Origin: JBPESN01 sp051710625
GTDB lineage: Bacteria > Pseudomonadota > Gammaproteobacteria > Enterobacterales > Enterobacteriaceae
Direction of reading: 5' to 3'
NCBI RefSeq assembly: GCF_051710625.1
Contig: NZ_JBPESN010000091.1
Location: 1-7,445, forward strand
DNA length: 7,445 nt
A program made the translations under genes and the position numbers. This document shows, piece after piece, positions 1 through 5,202 of the stretch; within the stretch, counting starts at the first letter, position 1; each line of letters starts with the position of its first letter. The notes below the pieces were generated by a model that searched no databases, had not been told where the DNA came from, and saw only the letters and a program-made list of their open reading frames with translations.

Positions 1-119
1 ACTATATCGTGGGATATTACAGCGCACTCAGGCCGCATAAATATAACGGTGGGTTGCCACCAAACGAATCAGAAAATAGATACTGGAAAAACGCTAACGC
101 GGTGGCCAGTTTTAGTTGA
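1..119 (+). CDS. IS3-family transposase (OrfB), C-terminal fragment
   Basis: Reading from base 3 gives the last 38 residues of the transposase, including the motif RPHKYNGGLPPNESENRYW, then a TGA stop at 117-119. It is the same protein as the one encoded at the right edge, with Leu instead of Phe before RPHKY and Ala instead of Pro near the end. The region lies after the catalytic DDE core, so no active-site residue is visible. Whether the complete gene is functional cannot be judged, because its beginning lies outside the window. This copy keeps the natural stop codon, which the right copy has lost. Confidence 0.85.
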   Translation, partial: YIVGYYSALRPHKYNGGLPPNESENRYWKNANAVASFS

Positions 120-127
120 CCACTACA
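1..127 (+). mobile_element. 3' end of an IS3-family insertion sequence (left copy)
   Basis: This stretch is the reverse complement of 6932-7058, with only three base differences that I can count (at 27, 106 and 119). It therefore belongs to the same element as the one at the right edge. The element ends in CA at 127, matching the TG that begins the right copy at 6932, as is usual for IS3-family ends. Only the terminal part is visible; the rest lies left of the window. The transposase stop codon falls inside the terminal sequence. A G (128) on this side and a matching C (6931) on the other side of the comparison could be part of the element, so the edge is uncertain by one base. Confidence 0.88.
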
Positions 128-384
128 GTTTGCCGTTAAGGGGTAAATTTGATCCTTGTCACCATCCGGGCTAACGGTGGTGTAGAGGCAAATTGATGTG
201 TCACACTGATAGCCAGTGTTATATCAATTCCCTTACTATTTACAGGATAATCCATGTCAACCGAATGGCAATAACAGCAAAAGAAGCGGTGATAACTCAT
301 TTCTGTTGCTTTCCGGCTTCCGGCTGGGTAGTTTTCAGGGAGTGTCAGTTCAGCTTAGACGCCGCGGCGTCGGTGGATAACAGC
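128..384. other. Intergenic stretch without a recognisable gene, flanking the left IS copy
   Basis: No gene is recognised here. Frame 1 is open from 193 into the downstream YkgJ-like gene, but the encoded residues look like nothing I know and the composition is more AT-rich than the genes around it. Two weak dyads are present. CACCATCCG (160-168) can pair with CGGTGGTG (175-182) around a one-base bulge. TTGAT (193-197) and ACACTG (203-208) can pair with CAGTGT (214-219) and ATCAA (223-227). Neither is followed by a T-tract. It may be the upstream region of the YkgJ-like gene, or the remains of something deleted when the IS arrived. Confidence 0.5.
193..227. repeat. Imperfect dyad symmetry, possible operator or hairpin
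   Basis: Outer arms TTGAT/ATCAA and inner arms ACACTG/CAGTGT are nested around the loop ATAGC, separated by an asymmetric internal loop. The outer arms recall FNR half-sites, but the spacing is far too wide for an FNR box. With no downstream T-tract it is not a convincing terminator. The function is unknown and chance is possible. Confidence 0.3.
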
Positions 385-794
385 ATGAGCGGTGATGGCA
401 ACCCCTGCCTGTCCTGCGGCGCCTGCCGCGCTTTTTTTCGCGTATCTTTTTACTGGGCCGAGGCGGATGACGGCGCAGGGGCCAGGTGCCGGCGGCGTTA
501 ACGGAACCGCTCACCCCATTCTTGCGTTGTATGTCAGGCACCAACGATCGCCTCGCGTTCTGTCGCGCGCTGCAAGGCCAAATCGGCGAGCGCGTCAGCT
601 GCACCCTCTATGCCTCCCGTCCTTCCCTCTGTCGGGAATTTCAGATGAGCAGCGGAGATAGCCGGGCAAACGCCGCCAGCGATCGCGCCCGGGCGCATTA
701 TGGCCTGCCGCCGCTGGCGCGAACGATGACGCAGGGGATTATCGTGCCACGCTCGCCCCCGGATAATGCATTAGGGTGCCAAGCCGTGGATTAA
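385..794 (+). pseudogene. YkgJ-family cysteine-cluster (CxxCxxCC) protein, frameshifted
   Basis: Two frames together give a typical YkgJ-family protein, thought to bind zinc or iron through cysteines; its cellular role is not well defined. From ATG 385 the protein begins MSGDGNPCLSCGACRAFF and continues VSFYWAEADD. After about codon 34 (around 484-488) the match moves to the next frame: VPAALTEPL, then CMSGTND, GERVSC and RPSLCREF, ending at TAA 792-794. Restoring one base there gives roughly 136 residues, close to the family's usual size. The cluster CxxCxxCC is itself damaged: C8, C11 and C14 remain, but the fourth position is Arg15 (CGC, one transition from TGC). Two independent lesions argue for real decay rather than a sequencing error. 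A short product from 385 to the stop at 499-501 would lack the later cysteines. The family assignment rests on remembered motifs. Confidence 0.78.
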
Positions 795-799
795 CAGGG

Positions 800-805
800 T
801 AGAAT
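800..805 (+). promoter_or_regulatory. Possible -10 element of the yciC-yciB-yciA operon
   Basis: TAGAAT matches the sigma-70 -10 consensus at five of six positions and lies 45 bases before the yciC start. No good -35 hexamer is found 16-19 bases upstream, so the call is weak. Confidence 0.25.
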
Positions 806-850
806 AGAGGGCTAGCCTAATCGTTGATTGTTTTGCCAAGGAGCCCCCCC

Positions 851-1603
851 ATGCCAATTATGGCAAGTACTTTGTACCGCGACATGCTGAATTTTTTCCG
901 TAATCAGTTTGCCAGTATCCTGCTGTTGGCGCTGTTGACGGCGCTGATAAGCGTCGTGCTGGGCCATACGCTGTCTCCGGGAAGTGAGCAACTGATGACC
1001 CTGAGCGACGGTACTTATATGGGCGATACCGCCGATATGAGTCTGCAGCAGCTGGTACAACAGATGTCAGTGGAACAGCAACGGGTATTGCTGAAAGCTT
1101 CCGCCGCCGGCACCCTGGCGGGTCTGGTCGGCAATGTGCTGTTGGCCGGCGGGCTGCTGACCATGATCCGCCAGGTGTCCAACCGCCAGCCCGTTAACAT
1201 ATTGCGCTCCATCGGCCTGTCGGCGCCGCTGTTGCCGCGCCTGCTGCTGCTTATCTTTTTTACAACGCTGCTGGTACAACTGGGACTGCTGTTGATTATC
1301 GTACCGGGTATCCTGCTGGCCATCGCCTTTAGCCTGGCGCCGGTCATCGCCACCAGAGACAATCTGGGCGCGATCAAATCAGTGCGCCTGAGCGCCCGGC
1401 TGGCGTTTGCCAATCTTCGTCTGTTGGCGCCAGCGGTCTTGTTCTGGCTGCTGGCCAAGGCCGCGGTACTTCTGCTGGCCACTCAGTTCACTCTGGTGTC
1501 ATCGTTGGTGGCGGCGGTATTATTGAATGGATTGAGCAATCTGATTTCCGCCCTGCTGCTAATCTATCTTTATCGTCTGTACATGCTGTTGCGGCAGGCC
1601 TGA
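851..1603 (+). CDS. yciC: YciC, UPF0259-family inner membrane protein
   Basis: The product is a 250-residue hydrophobic protein aligning along its length with E. coli YciC (about 247 residues), an inner-membrane protein of unknown function. Shared landmarks include YRD..NFFRNQF (9-20), SAPLLPRL (124-131), VPGI (151-154), APAVL.WLLAK (193-203) and LSNLISA.LLIYL.RLYML.RQ at the end. Hydrophobic segments suited to membrane spans lie at about 20-38, 87-106, 127-164 (probably two), 191-210 and 217-247. ATG 851 is chosen over TTG 824 because it matches the family N-terminus and has AAGGAG at 838-843, seven bases before. A run of seven C lies between this ribosome binding site and the start. yciB begins 37 bases after the stop, so the genes are probably co-transcribed. 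No damage is visible. Its function is unknown. Confidence 0.93.
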   Translation: MPIMASTLYRDMLNFFRNQFASILLLALLTALISVVLGHTLSPGSEQLMTLSDGTYMGDTADMSLQQLVQQMSVEQQRVLLKASAAGTLAGLVGNVLLAGGLLTMIRQVSNRQPVNILRSIGLSAPLLPRLLLLIFFTTLLVQLGLLLIIVPGILLAIAFSLAPVIATRDNLGAIKSVRLSARLAFANLRLLAPAVLFWLLAKAAVLLLATQFTLVSSLVAAVLLNGLSNLISALLLIYLYRLYMLLRQA

Positions 1604-1640
1604 TGGCCGGCGTTTACCCTCTTTACCGGTGGATTTTGTT

Positions 1641-2174
1641 ATGAAGCAGTTTCTGGATTTTTTGCCCTTGGTGGTGTTTTTTATCGTCTATAAGCTCTAC
1701 GACATTTACTACGCCTCCGGCGCGTTGATCGTTGCCTCTGCGCTGGTATTGGTTTACACCTGGCGGCGCTATCGCAAGGTCGAGAAAGTCGCCCTGATTA
1801 CCTTCGTGCTGGTAGCGATCTTCGGCTCGCTGACGCTTTATTATCACAACGCGGAATTTATCAAGTGGAAGGTGACGGTGATTTATTCGTTGTTTGCCGC
1901 CGCGCTGCTGATTAGCCAATTTGTATTCGGCAAGCCGCTTATCCAGCGTATGCTGGATAAAGAGATCCGTCTCCCTGCCCGTGTCTGGAACAACTTGAAT
2001 ATTGCCTGGGCGCTTTTCTTCCTGGCCTGCGGCGCAGCGAACATTTATATCGCTTTCTGGCTGCCGCAGAGCGTGTGGGTCAATTTTAAGGTTTTCGGCC
2101 TCACCGGCCTGACGTTGGTCTTTACGCTGCTCAGCGGCATTTATATCTACCGCCATATGGCGGAAGACGAGTAA
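1641..2174 (+). CDS. yciB: YciB, inner membrane protein linked to septation and envelope assembly
   Basis: The product is 177 residues, very close to E. coli YciB (179). It starts MKQFLDFLPLVVFF and keeps RKVEK.ALITFVLV (45-58), HN.EFIKWKVTVIY (69-82), KPLIQRML (98-105), NIYIAFWLPQ (134-143) and FTLLSGIYIYRHM (161-173). The family (also called IspA or IspZ, intracellular septation protein A) is a multi-pass inner-membrane protein reported to interact with cell division and envelope-elongation proteins; its biochemical activity is not settled. Hydrophobic spans fall at about 5-20, 24-42, 50-67, 77-96, 120-140 and 150-170. ATG 1641 is preferred to GTG 1629 because it gives the family N-terminus; GGTGGA at 1628-1633 is a weak ribosome binding site. 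It lies in the operon with yciC and yciA. The frame is intact. Confidence 0.94.
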   Translation: MKQFLDFLPLVVFFIVYKLYDIYYASGALIVASALVLVYTWRRYRKVEKVALITFVLVAIFGSLTLYYHNAEFIKWKVTVIYSLFAAALLISQFVFGKPLIQRMLDKEIRLPARVWNNLNIAWALFFLACGAANIYIAFWLPQSVWVNFKVFGLTGLTLVFTLLSGIYIYRHMAEDE

Positions 2175-2233
2175 AACAATAATATCCATTAATCCTGCGC
2201 CTTCAGCGTGGGTGTCGTTAAGCGGGAGTAATG

Positions 2234-2653
2234 ATGAGCGAAGAGATGACGCCTAGCGGCGAGATGGTGCTGCGTACGCTGGCAATGCCGGCTGACACCA
2301 ATGCCAACGGCGATATTTTTGGCGGCTGGCTGATGTCGCAAATGGATATCAGCGGCGCTATTCCGGCGAAAGAGCTGGCTCAGGGTCGGGTAGTGACGGT
2401 GCGCGTCGACGGTATGACATTTCTGAAATCGGTCGCGGTGGGAGATGTCATTTGTTGCTATGCTAAGTGCCTAAAAACCGGCAACAGCTCGCTGACCCTC
2501 AATATTGAGGTCTGGGTGAAGAAAGTGTCTTCGGAGCCCATCGGCCAGCGCTACCGGGCGACCGAGGCGGTGTTTACGTACGTCGCGGTGGATAATGACG
2601 GTAAACCTCACCCACTGCCGCCGGACCGGCGGCAGCGCAGCGCAGCGGACTAA
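2234..2653 (+). CDS. yciA: YciA, hot-dog fold acyl-CoA thioesterase
   Basis: This is a 139-residue hot-dog acyl-CoA thioesterase, hydrolysing a broad range of acyl-CoAs to free acid and CoA in the cytoplasm. The core LAMPADTNANGDIFGGWLMS (16-35) is nearly invariant, and Asp38 (SQMD) corresponds to the catalytic Asp of characterised YciA proteins. RVVTVRV.GMTFL, AVGDV.CCYA and NIEVWVKKV.SEPIGQRY also match E. coli YciA. ATG 2234 is preferred to the adjacent ATG 2231 because GGGAG at 2224-2228 then has five bases of spacing rather than two. The C-terminus differs from E. coli: after KPHPLP it runs PDRRQRSAAD, a short Arg-rich extension encoded partly by a 21-base palindrome (2615-2635). It is the last gene of the likely yciC-yciB-yciA operon, 59 bases after yciB, and converges on tonB. 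Confidence 0.95.
   Translation: MSEEMTPSGEMVLRTLAMPADTNANGDIFGGWLMSQMDISGAIPAKELAQGRVVTVRVDGMTFLKSVAVGDVICCYAKCLKTGNSSLTLNIEVWVKKVSSEPIGQRYRATEAVFTYVAVDNDGKPHPLPPDRRQRSAAD
2615..2635. repeat. Perfect 10-bp inverted repeat at the 3' end of yciA
   Basis: CTGCCGCCGG is followed by a single A and then CCGGCGGCAG, its exact reverse complement, so the 21 bases form a very stable GC hairpin. It lies inside the coding sequence, overlapping codons for the final LPPDRRQ, 16 bases before the stop. No T-tract follows. It could protect the transcript 3' end, or be a small palindromic insertion that extended the protein. Its function is inferred only. Confidence 0.6.
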
Positions 2654-2662
2654 GGTGCTCAA

Positions 2663-2688
2663 CGGGCGGCGTCCTTGCGCCCGGTTTT
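2663..2688 (+). terminator. Candidate rho-independent terminator after yciA
   Basis: CGGGCG (2663-2668) pairs perfectly with CGCCCG (2678-2683) across a nine-base loop, followed by GTTTT. It sits ten bases after the yciA stop, between convergent yciA and tonB. The six-bp stem and short T-run make it moderate. On the minus strand the same stem is followed only by TTGAG, so it is a poor terminator for tonB. Confidence 0.5.
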
Positions 2689-2694
2689 GCGCCG

Positions 2695-3396
2695 TTATCC
2701 GCCGCTGCTGACGTTCTCAAGGTCGAATTTGAAATTGACCGTCAAATTGGTTGCCGGCTTGCCCGGCTCATAGGTCCAGCGGAGCATGGCTAAACGGATA
2801 TCGTGCTCGAACATGTTACGTGGCTGAGCCGATAGCACCCGCACATTTTCCACCCGCCCCTCGGCATTGACGTCGAACATCACACTCACGCGGCCCTCAA
2901 TGCCCAACGCCCTTGCCCGCGGGGGATAAATGGGGTTGGTACGCTGCATGGCCCGCGGCGCATTACTCACGCTTTTCACGCTGCTGCTCTTCGGAGCGCT
3001 GGTTACCGGCGCGGTGGTTGGACGAACCGACGGCGCGCTGGGGGCGGGCGTCGCCGGACGCGTCACGGGTTTCGGCGGCTGGGGTTCGATTTCACGGTGC
3101 CGTTCAGGTTTGGGTTTCAGTTTTGGTTTCGGCGTGGGTTTAGGCACCAGCACCGGCGCGGGCGGTTCCGGTTCAGGCTCCGGGATAGGTTGCGGCTCGA
3201 CTTCCGGATCGGGTTGGACAGGCTGCGGCTCAGGCGCCACCAGCATCACGGTCATGGGCTGCTCGACGGCTGAGGGTAAACTTATCGGCGGGGCCGTGGC
3301 ATAGAGTAATCCTGCGACCAAAAAAACGTGTAATCCGGCAGAAGCAATAAACGGCCAGGAAAAGCGGCAGGTCTGATTCAAAATAGTTAACGCCAT
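2695..3396 (-). CDS. tonB: TonB, energy-transducing protein for outer-membrane transport
   Basis: This is a 233-residue TonB, close to the 239 of E. coli. With ExbB and ExbD it passes proton-motive energy to outer-membrane receptors for siderophores, haem and vitamin B12. The single N-terminal membrane span (about 14-33) keeps the essential SxxxH motif as Ser19 and His23. A periplasm-spanning Pro/Glu/Lys-rich segment follows (about 55-112), with EPEPEPP and KPKLKPKPE repeats. The C-terminal receptor-contact domain (about 147-228) contains YPPRARALGIEGRV, FDV...GRV.NV.VLSA and RW.YEPGKP. ATG 3396 is chosen over TTG 3423 because it places the membrane span as in other TonB proteins; no clear Shine-Dalgarno sequence is seen. 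It converges on yciA and diverges from yciI. No ExbB/ExbD genes are in the window. No lesion is visible, so iron or cofactor uptake is probably still selected. Confidence 0.95.
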   Translation of the reverse strand: MALTILNQTCRFSWPFIASAGLHVFLVAGLLYATAPPISLPSAVEQPMTVMLVAPEPQPVQPDPEVEPQPIPEPEPEPPAPVLVPKPTPKPKLKPKPERHREIEPQPPKPVTRPATPAPSAPSVRPTTAPVTSAPKSSSVKSVSNAPRAMQRTNPIYPPRARALGIEGRVSVMFDVNAEGRVENVRVLSAQPRNMFEHDIRLAMLRWTYEPGKPATNLTVNFKFDLENVSSGG

Positions 3397-3432
3397 ATCA
3401 TTGGAAGTCGTGGATGAGAGCAAAGTTTAAAT

Positions 3433-3463
3433 GCAAATAGCAATTATATTCAATAACTGTCAG
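3433..3463 (-). promoter_or_regulatory. Possible tonB promoter overlapping a weak Fur-like site
   Basis: On the minus strand, CTGACA (3463-3458) matches five of six -35 positions, and an 18-base gap leads to TATTTG (3439-3434), a poor -10. The 19 bases at 3433-3451 agree with the Fur consensus at only about 10 positions by my count. tonB is Fur-repressed in enterobacteria, so a site is expected here, but the match is marginal. Confidence 0.33.
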
Positions 3464-3674
3464 CGATCTCTTTATCGTTTAGCGCATTTATTTGTCAGAG
3501 GGCAGGCAGGCGCGCCGGACCTTTCGCTCTAGGGCCACTGTCTCAGCGCTCATGTGTCGGCGCCCGCCGCCTGCCCCCTTTAACACGTCCCGGCGGCGTA
3601 ACTTTTCATTGCGCTATAGGGTGCAATATCATAACGTGAATTATTTTTACTTATTCCAGGTTGGGAGTTTTGCC

Positions 3675-3971
3675 GTGCTCTATGTCATCTATGCCGAAGA
3701 CGTGGCCGATTCGTTAGAAAAGCGACTATCGGTTCGCCCTACCCATCTCGCGCGTCTCCAGCTGCTGCGTGATCAGGGCCGCTTGCTTACGGCCGGCCCC
3801 ACCCCCGCCATAGACAGCAATGACCCCGGCGCAGCGGGGTTCAGCGGTTCAACGGTCATCGCCGAATTTGACTCCCTTGAAGCGGCGCAAGCCTGGGCCG
3901 AAGCCGATCCCTATGTCGCCGCCGGCGTGTATGCGACCGTGCAGGTCAAGCCCTACAAAAAGGTCTTCTGA
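3675..3971 (+). CDS. yciI: YciI, small YCII-family protein
   Basis: The product is 98 residues, the same length as E. coli YciI and nearly identical to it along its length. LEKRLSVRPTHLARLQLL (14-31), GRLLTAGP (35-42), DSNDPGAAGFSGSTVIAEF (47-65), LEAAQAWAEADPYVAAGVY and VKPYKKVF match. The family is a dimeric ferredoxin-like fold with a conserved His (His24 here) and Asp, suggesting an enzyme, but its reaction is not established. The start is GTG 3675, supported by GGGAG at 3663-3667 with seven bases of spacing and by the family N-terminus LYVIYA. The frame stays open upstream to 3492, but that stretch resembles no protein and is not included. The gene diverges from tonB and shares its intergenic region (3397-3674), where I find no convincing yciI promoter. 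Confidence 0.95.
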   Translation: MLYVIYAEDVADSLEKRLSVRPTHLARLQLLRDQGRLLTAGPTPAIDSNDPGAAGFSGSTVIAEFDSLEAAQAWAEADPYVAAGVYATVQVKPYKKVF

Positions 3972-4093
3972 CCGCCAACGCAGCGGGTGCGTGCCCCGTC
4001 AAGCCCCACGGTGTGGGGAAACAGGCGGCGCCAGCCTTCCCCCTGCCCAACGGCGCCTGGGTGCCGCCGGCCACACTGGCCCCGGCCCGAATA

Positions 4094-4134
4094 CCTATGA
4101 TGACCGTCGCCCACGGCGCCATGGTCGCCATAGG
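4094..4134. repeat. Imperfect 17-bp inverted repeat
   Basis: CCTATGATGACCGTCGC (4094-4110) and GCCATGGTCGCCATAGG (4118-4134) are inverted repeats matching at 13 of 17 positions around a seven-base loop. No T-tract follows. It could be an RNA hairpin downstream of yciI or part of a decayed element. Confidence 0.35.
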
Positions 4135-4302
4135 ACTGGGGATGCAACACGGAACGCAAGGTCGATAGTGTAAAAATCTCATGGTGTCATGCAAGAGTGG
4201 CAGGGGGATATTGTGGCTGGCGGTAAACGGTCCCTTCAATGATAAATTCACCACAATTTCCGTGAGCGTGGCGCGAAATCATTCTATTTAGGGATTTTCG
4301 CA

Positions 4303-4321
4303 GTCAACTTTATAAATTGAC
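4303..4321. promoter_or_regulatory. 19-bp dyad, possible operator over a -10-like TATAAA
   Basis: GTCAA.TT and AA.TTGAC form symmetrical arms around a TAT centre, a typical size for a dimeric regulator's site. The centre contains TATAAA (4311-4316), which could serve as a -10 element for the small gene at 4473, with a leader of about 150 bases. No good -35 is present, so an activator would be needed if this is the promoter. This is inference from symmetry alone. Confidence 0.3.
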
Positions 4322-4472
4322 GCGTTTTAGTACGTTATCTCACCGCTTTTTGACGGACAGTTCCGAATCATGCCGCATTGGAGGATATCCGGTTTGTACC
4401 CCGCCCGCCAGCTTATCGCATAACGTAGAAATGCTGTACTCCCGGTTAAACACTTAACAGTAGGAGGTAAAT

Positions 4473-4706
4473 ATGTTGAATAAAACACTGATGGCAGCCT
4501 TGGTGCTGTCCGCGGTCAGCAGCTCGTCCGTTTACACCGCCGGCGCGGCCGGTACGACTGCTGCGGCATTGCAGAGCGCATCCAGCAGTGCCAGCAGCAG
4601 TGATGCCAGCTTTGTGTCCAGCTTTGTCGCCGCGGTGGCCTCGGCGAGCGATCCGGAAAACACCGGTTTCTACATCAACCTCAACCACGCGACCGCCACG
4701 CAGTAA
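4473..4706 (+). CDS. Small exported Ala/Ser-rich protein of unknown function
   Basis: I do not recognise this 77-residue protein. The start has a near-ideal ribosome binding site, AGGAGG at 4462-4467, five bases before ATG. The N-terminus MLNKTLMAALVLSAVSSSSV looks like a signal peptide: one Lys, then a hydrophobic core at about 5-15, with possible cleavage near 23-27 (TAGAAG). The mature part is low in complexity, rich in Ala and Ser (28-58, including SASSSASSSDAS), ending in NTGFYINLNHATATQ. There is no cysteine or lipobox. The design (signal peptide, Ala/Ser/Gly-rich body, Thr/Gln tail, 77 residues) recalls small exported proteins YjbE and GfcA of exopolysaccharide loci, but the likeness is compositional. 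It stands alone between yciI and convergent yciY, with a long upstream region. The ribosome binding site and signal peptide make a real gene likely; its role is unknown. Confidence 0.7.
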   Translation: MLNKTLMAALVLSAVSSSSVYTAGAAGTTAAALQSASSSASSSDASFVSSFVAAVASASDPENTGFYINLNHATATQ

Positions 4707-4766
4707 CGCTGCAGGCAACGCCTAAGGGAGGAAAACAGGCAGAGTGTTTGTCACATCTCAATCGGC

Positions 4767-4790
4767 ATAAAAGCGGTTTTTTTACCGCCT
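4767..4790 (-). terminator. Rho-independent terminator of yciY
   Basis: Read on the minus strand, GCGGT (4788-4784) pairs with ACCGC (4777-4773) around a six-A loop, extended by G-T and A-T pairs, and TTTTAT follows. It lies about 70 bases after the yciY stop. On the plus strand no T-tract follows the stem, so it would not serve the small gene well, although that gene converges on it. Confidence 0.55.
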
Positions 4791-4859
4791 GAAAATCAAG
4801 GAAATACCCCGTCTGGAGCGTAGTTGCGACGACCCGCAGAGACAGCGCCAGCGTTCGAT

Positions 4860-5027
4860 TCAGTTCAGCGTATAGGCGAGGGAAAATAGCAACGAACGCT
4901 GCTGCTGTTTGAGCTGAAGATGGCTCAAGCGCGCCAAGCGCCGATAAGTGTGGGATTGGGCTTCTACCCACTGGGTGCGCCGACGCTGCATACGCCAACG
5001 GCTCACTTCGTTACGGCTTCTTTTCAT
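4860..5027 (-). CDS. yciY: YciY, small conserved enterobacterial protein
   Basis: The minus strand encodes 55 residues starting MKRSRNEVSRWRMQRRRTQW and ending QRSLLFSLAYTLN. E. coli YciY as I recall it (57 residues) begins MKRSRTEVGRWRMQRQ and ends in a similar QRNSLLFA segment, so the match covers both ends. The protein is strongly basic at its start (many Arg/Lys) with a short hydrophobic tail (46-53); its function is unknown. AAGG lies a few bases before ATG 5027. A near-consensus sigma-70 promoter stands at 5067-5095 and a terminator at 4767-4790, making this a complete single-gene unit divergent from clsA. It is below common gene-length cutoffs and easily missed. An open frame covering most of it on the minus strand (4681-4998) in another register is spurious. 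Confidence 0.88.
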   Translation of the reverse strand: MKRSRNEVSRWRMQRRRTQWVEAQSHTYRRLARLSHLQLKQQQRSLLFSLAYTLN

Positions 5028-5066
5028 CACAAAGACCTTGGGAACGAGCTTAAACGAACGCTCGCC

Positions 5067-5095
5067 ATTATAGCTGTTTTTTTCATCCCTGCCAA
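5067..5095 (-). promoter_or_regulatory. Sigma-70 promoter of yciY
   Basis: On the minus strand, TTGGCA (5095-5090, five of six consensus bases) is separated by exactly 17 bases from TATAAT (5072-5067, perfect -10). Transcription would start near 5060, giving a 5' leader of about 33 bases before ATG 5027. This is the best promoter in the window. Confidence 0.8.
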
Positions 5096-5202
5096 GCCGC
5101 GTGCGGATGCAGCGTATTATGCGCCGGGTAAAACAATTTCCTCTTTGCGCCCCTTATGCGTAAACTCAGGCTAACGCTCCGCGAACAGGATTTTTCGCCC
5201 CT

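Larger units (their letters stand above)
3972..4472. other. 501-bp gap without a convincing gene; leader region of the next gene
   Basis: No recognisable protein is encoded. Up to about 4170 the DNA is GC-rich, and frame 2 runs open past the yciI stop to TAG at about 4167 with residues such as AHGAMVAIGLGMQHG; this may be a decayed gene, but I cannot name it. It does not resemble Kch, the potassium channel that neighbours yciI in E. coli. From about 4170 on it is more AT-rich. Marks present are an imperfect inverted repeat (4094-4134), a 19-bp dyad (4303-4321), and a strong ribosome binding site, AGGAGG (4462-4467). Confidence 0.5.

Noticed and set aside
193..227. FNR or CRP binding site
   Set aside because: TTGAT and ATCAA arms are 25 bases apart instead of four, and the TGTG/CACA arrangement does not fit the CRP consensus spacing.
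193..384. Possible coding sequence upstream of the YkgJ-like gene in frame 1
   Set aside because: Family homology starts at MSGDGNPC (385); the upstream residues look random and no start has a good ribosome binding site.
2930..3304. Plus-strand open frame rich in Gly and Ser, opposite tonB
   Set aside because: It is the antisense shadow of the Pro/Glu/Lys repeats of TonB; there is no ribosome binding site or independent evidence.
3492..3674. In-frame upstream extension of yciI to 3492
   Set aside because: The residues (RRTFRSRATVSALMCRRPPP and onward) resemble no protein, and GTG 3675 has a good ribosome binding site and gives the exact family length of 98.
4681..4998. Minus-strand 105-residue open frame between the small gene and clsA
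   Set aside because: It overlaps yciY in another register and runs through the yciY terminator; the true gene is the 55-residue YciY frame.
5115..5120. TATTAT as the clsA promoter -10
   Set aside because: No acceptable -35 is found at 16-19 bases upstream; it is kept only as a remark in the clsA entry.
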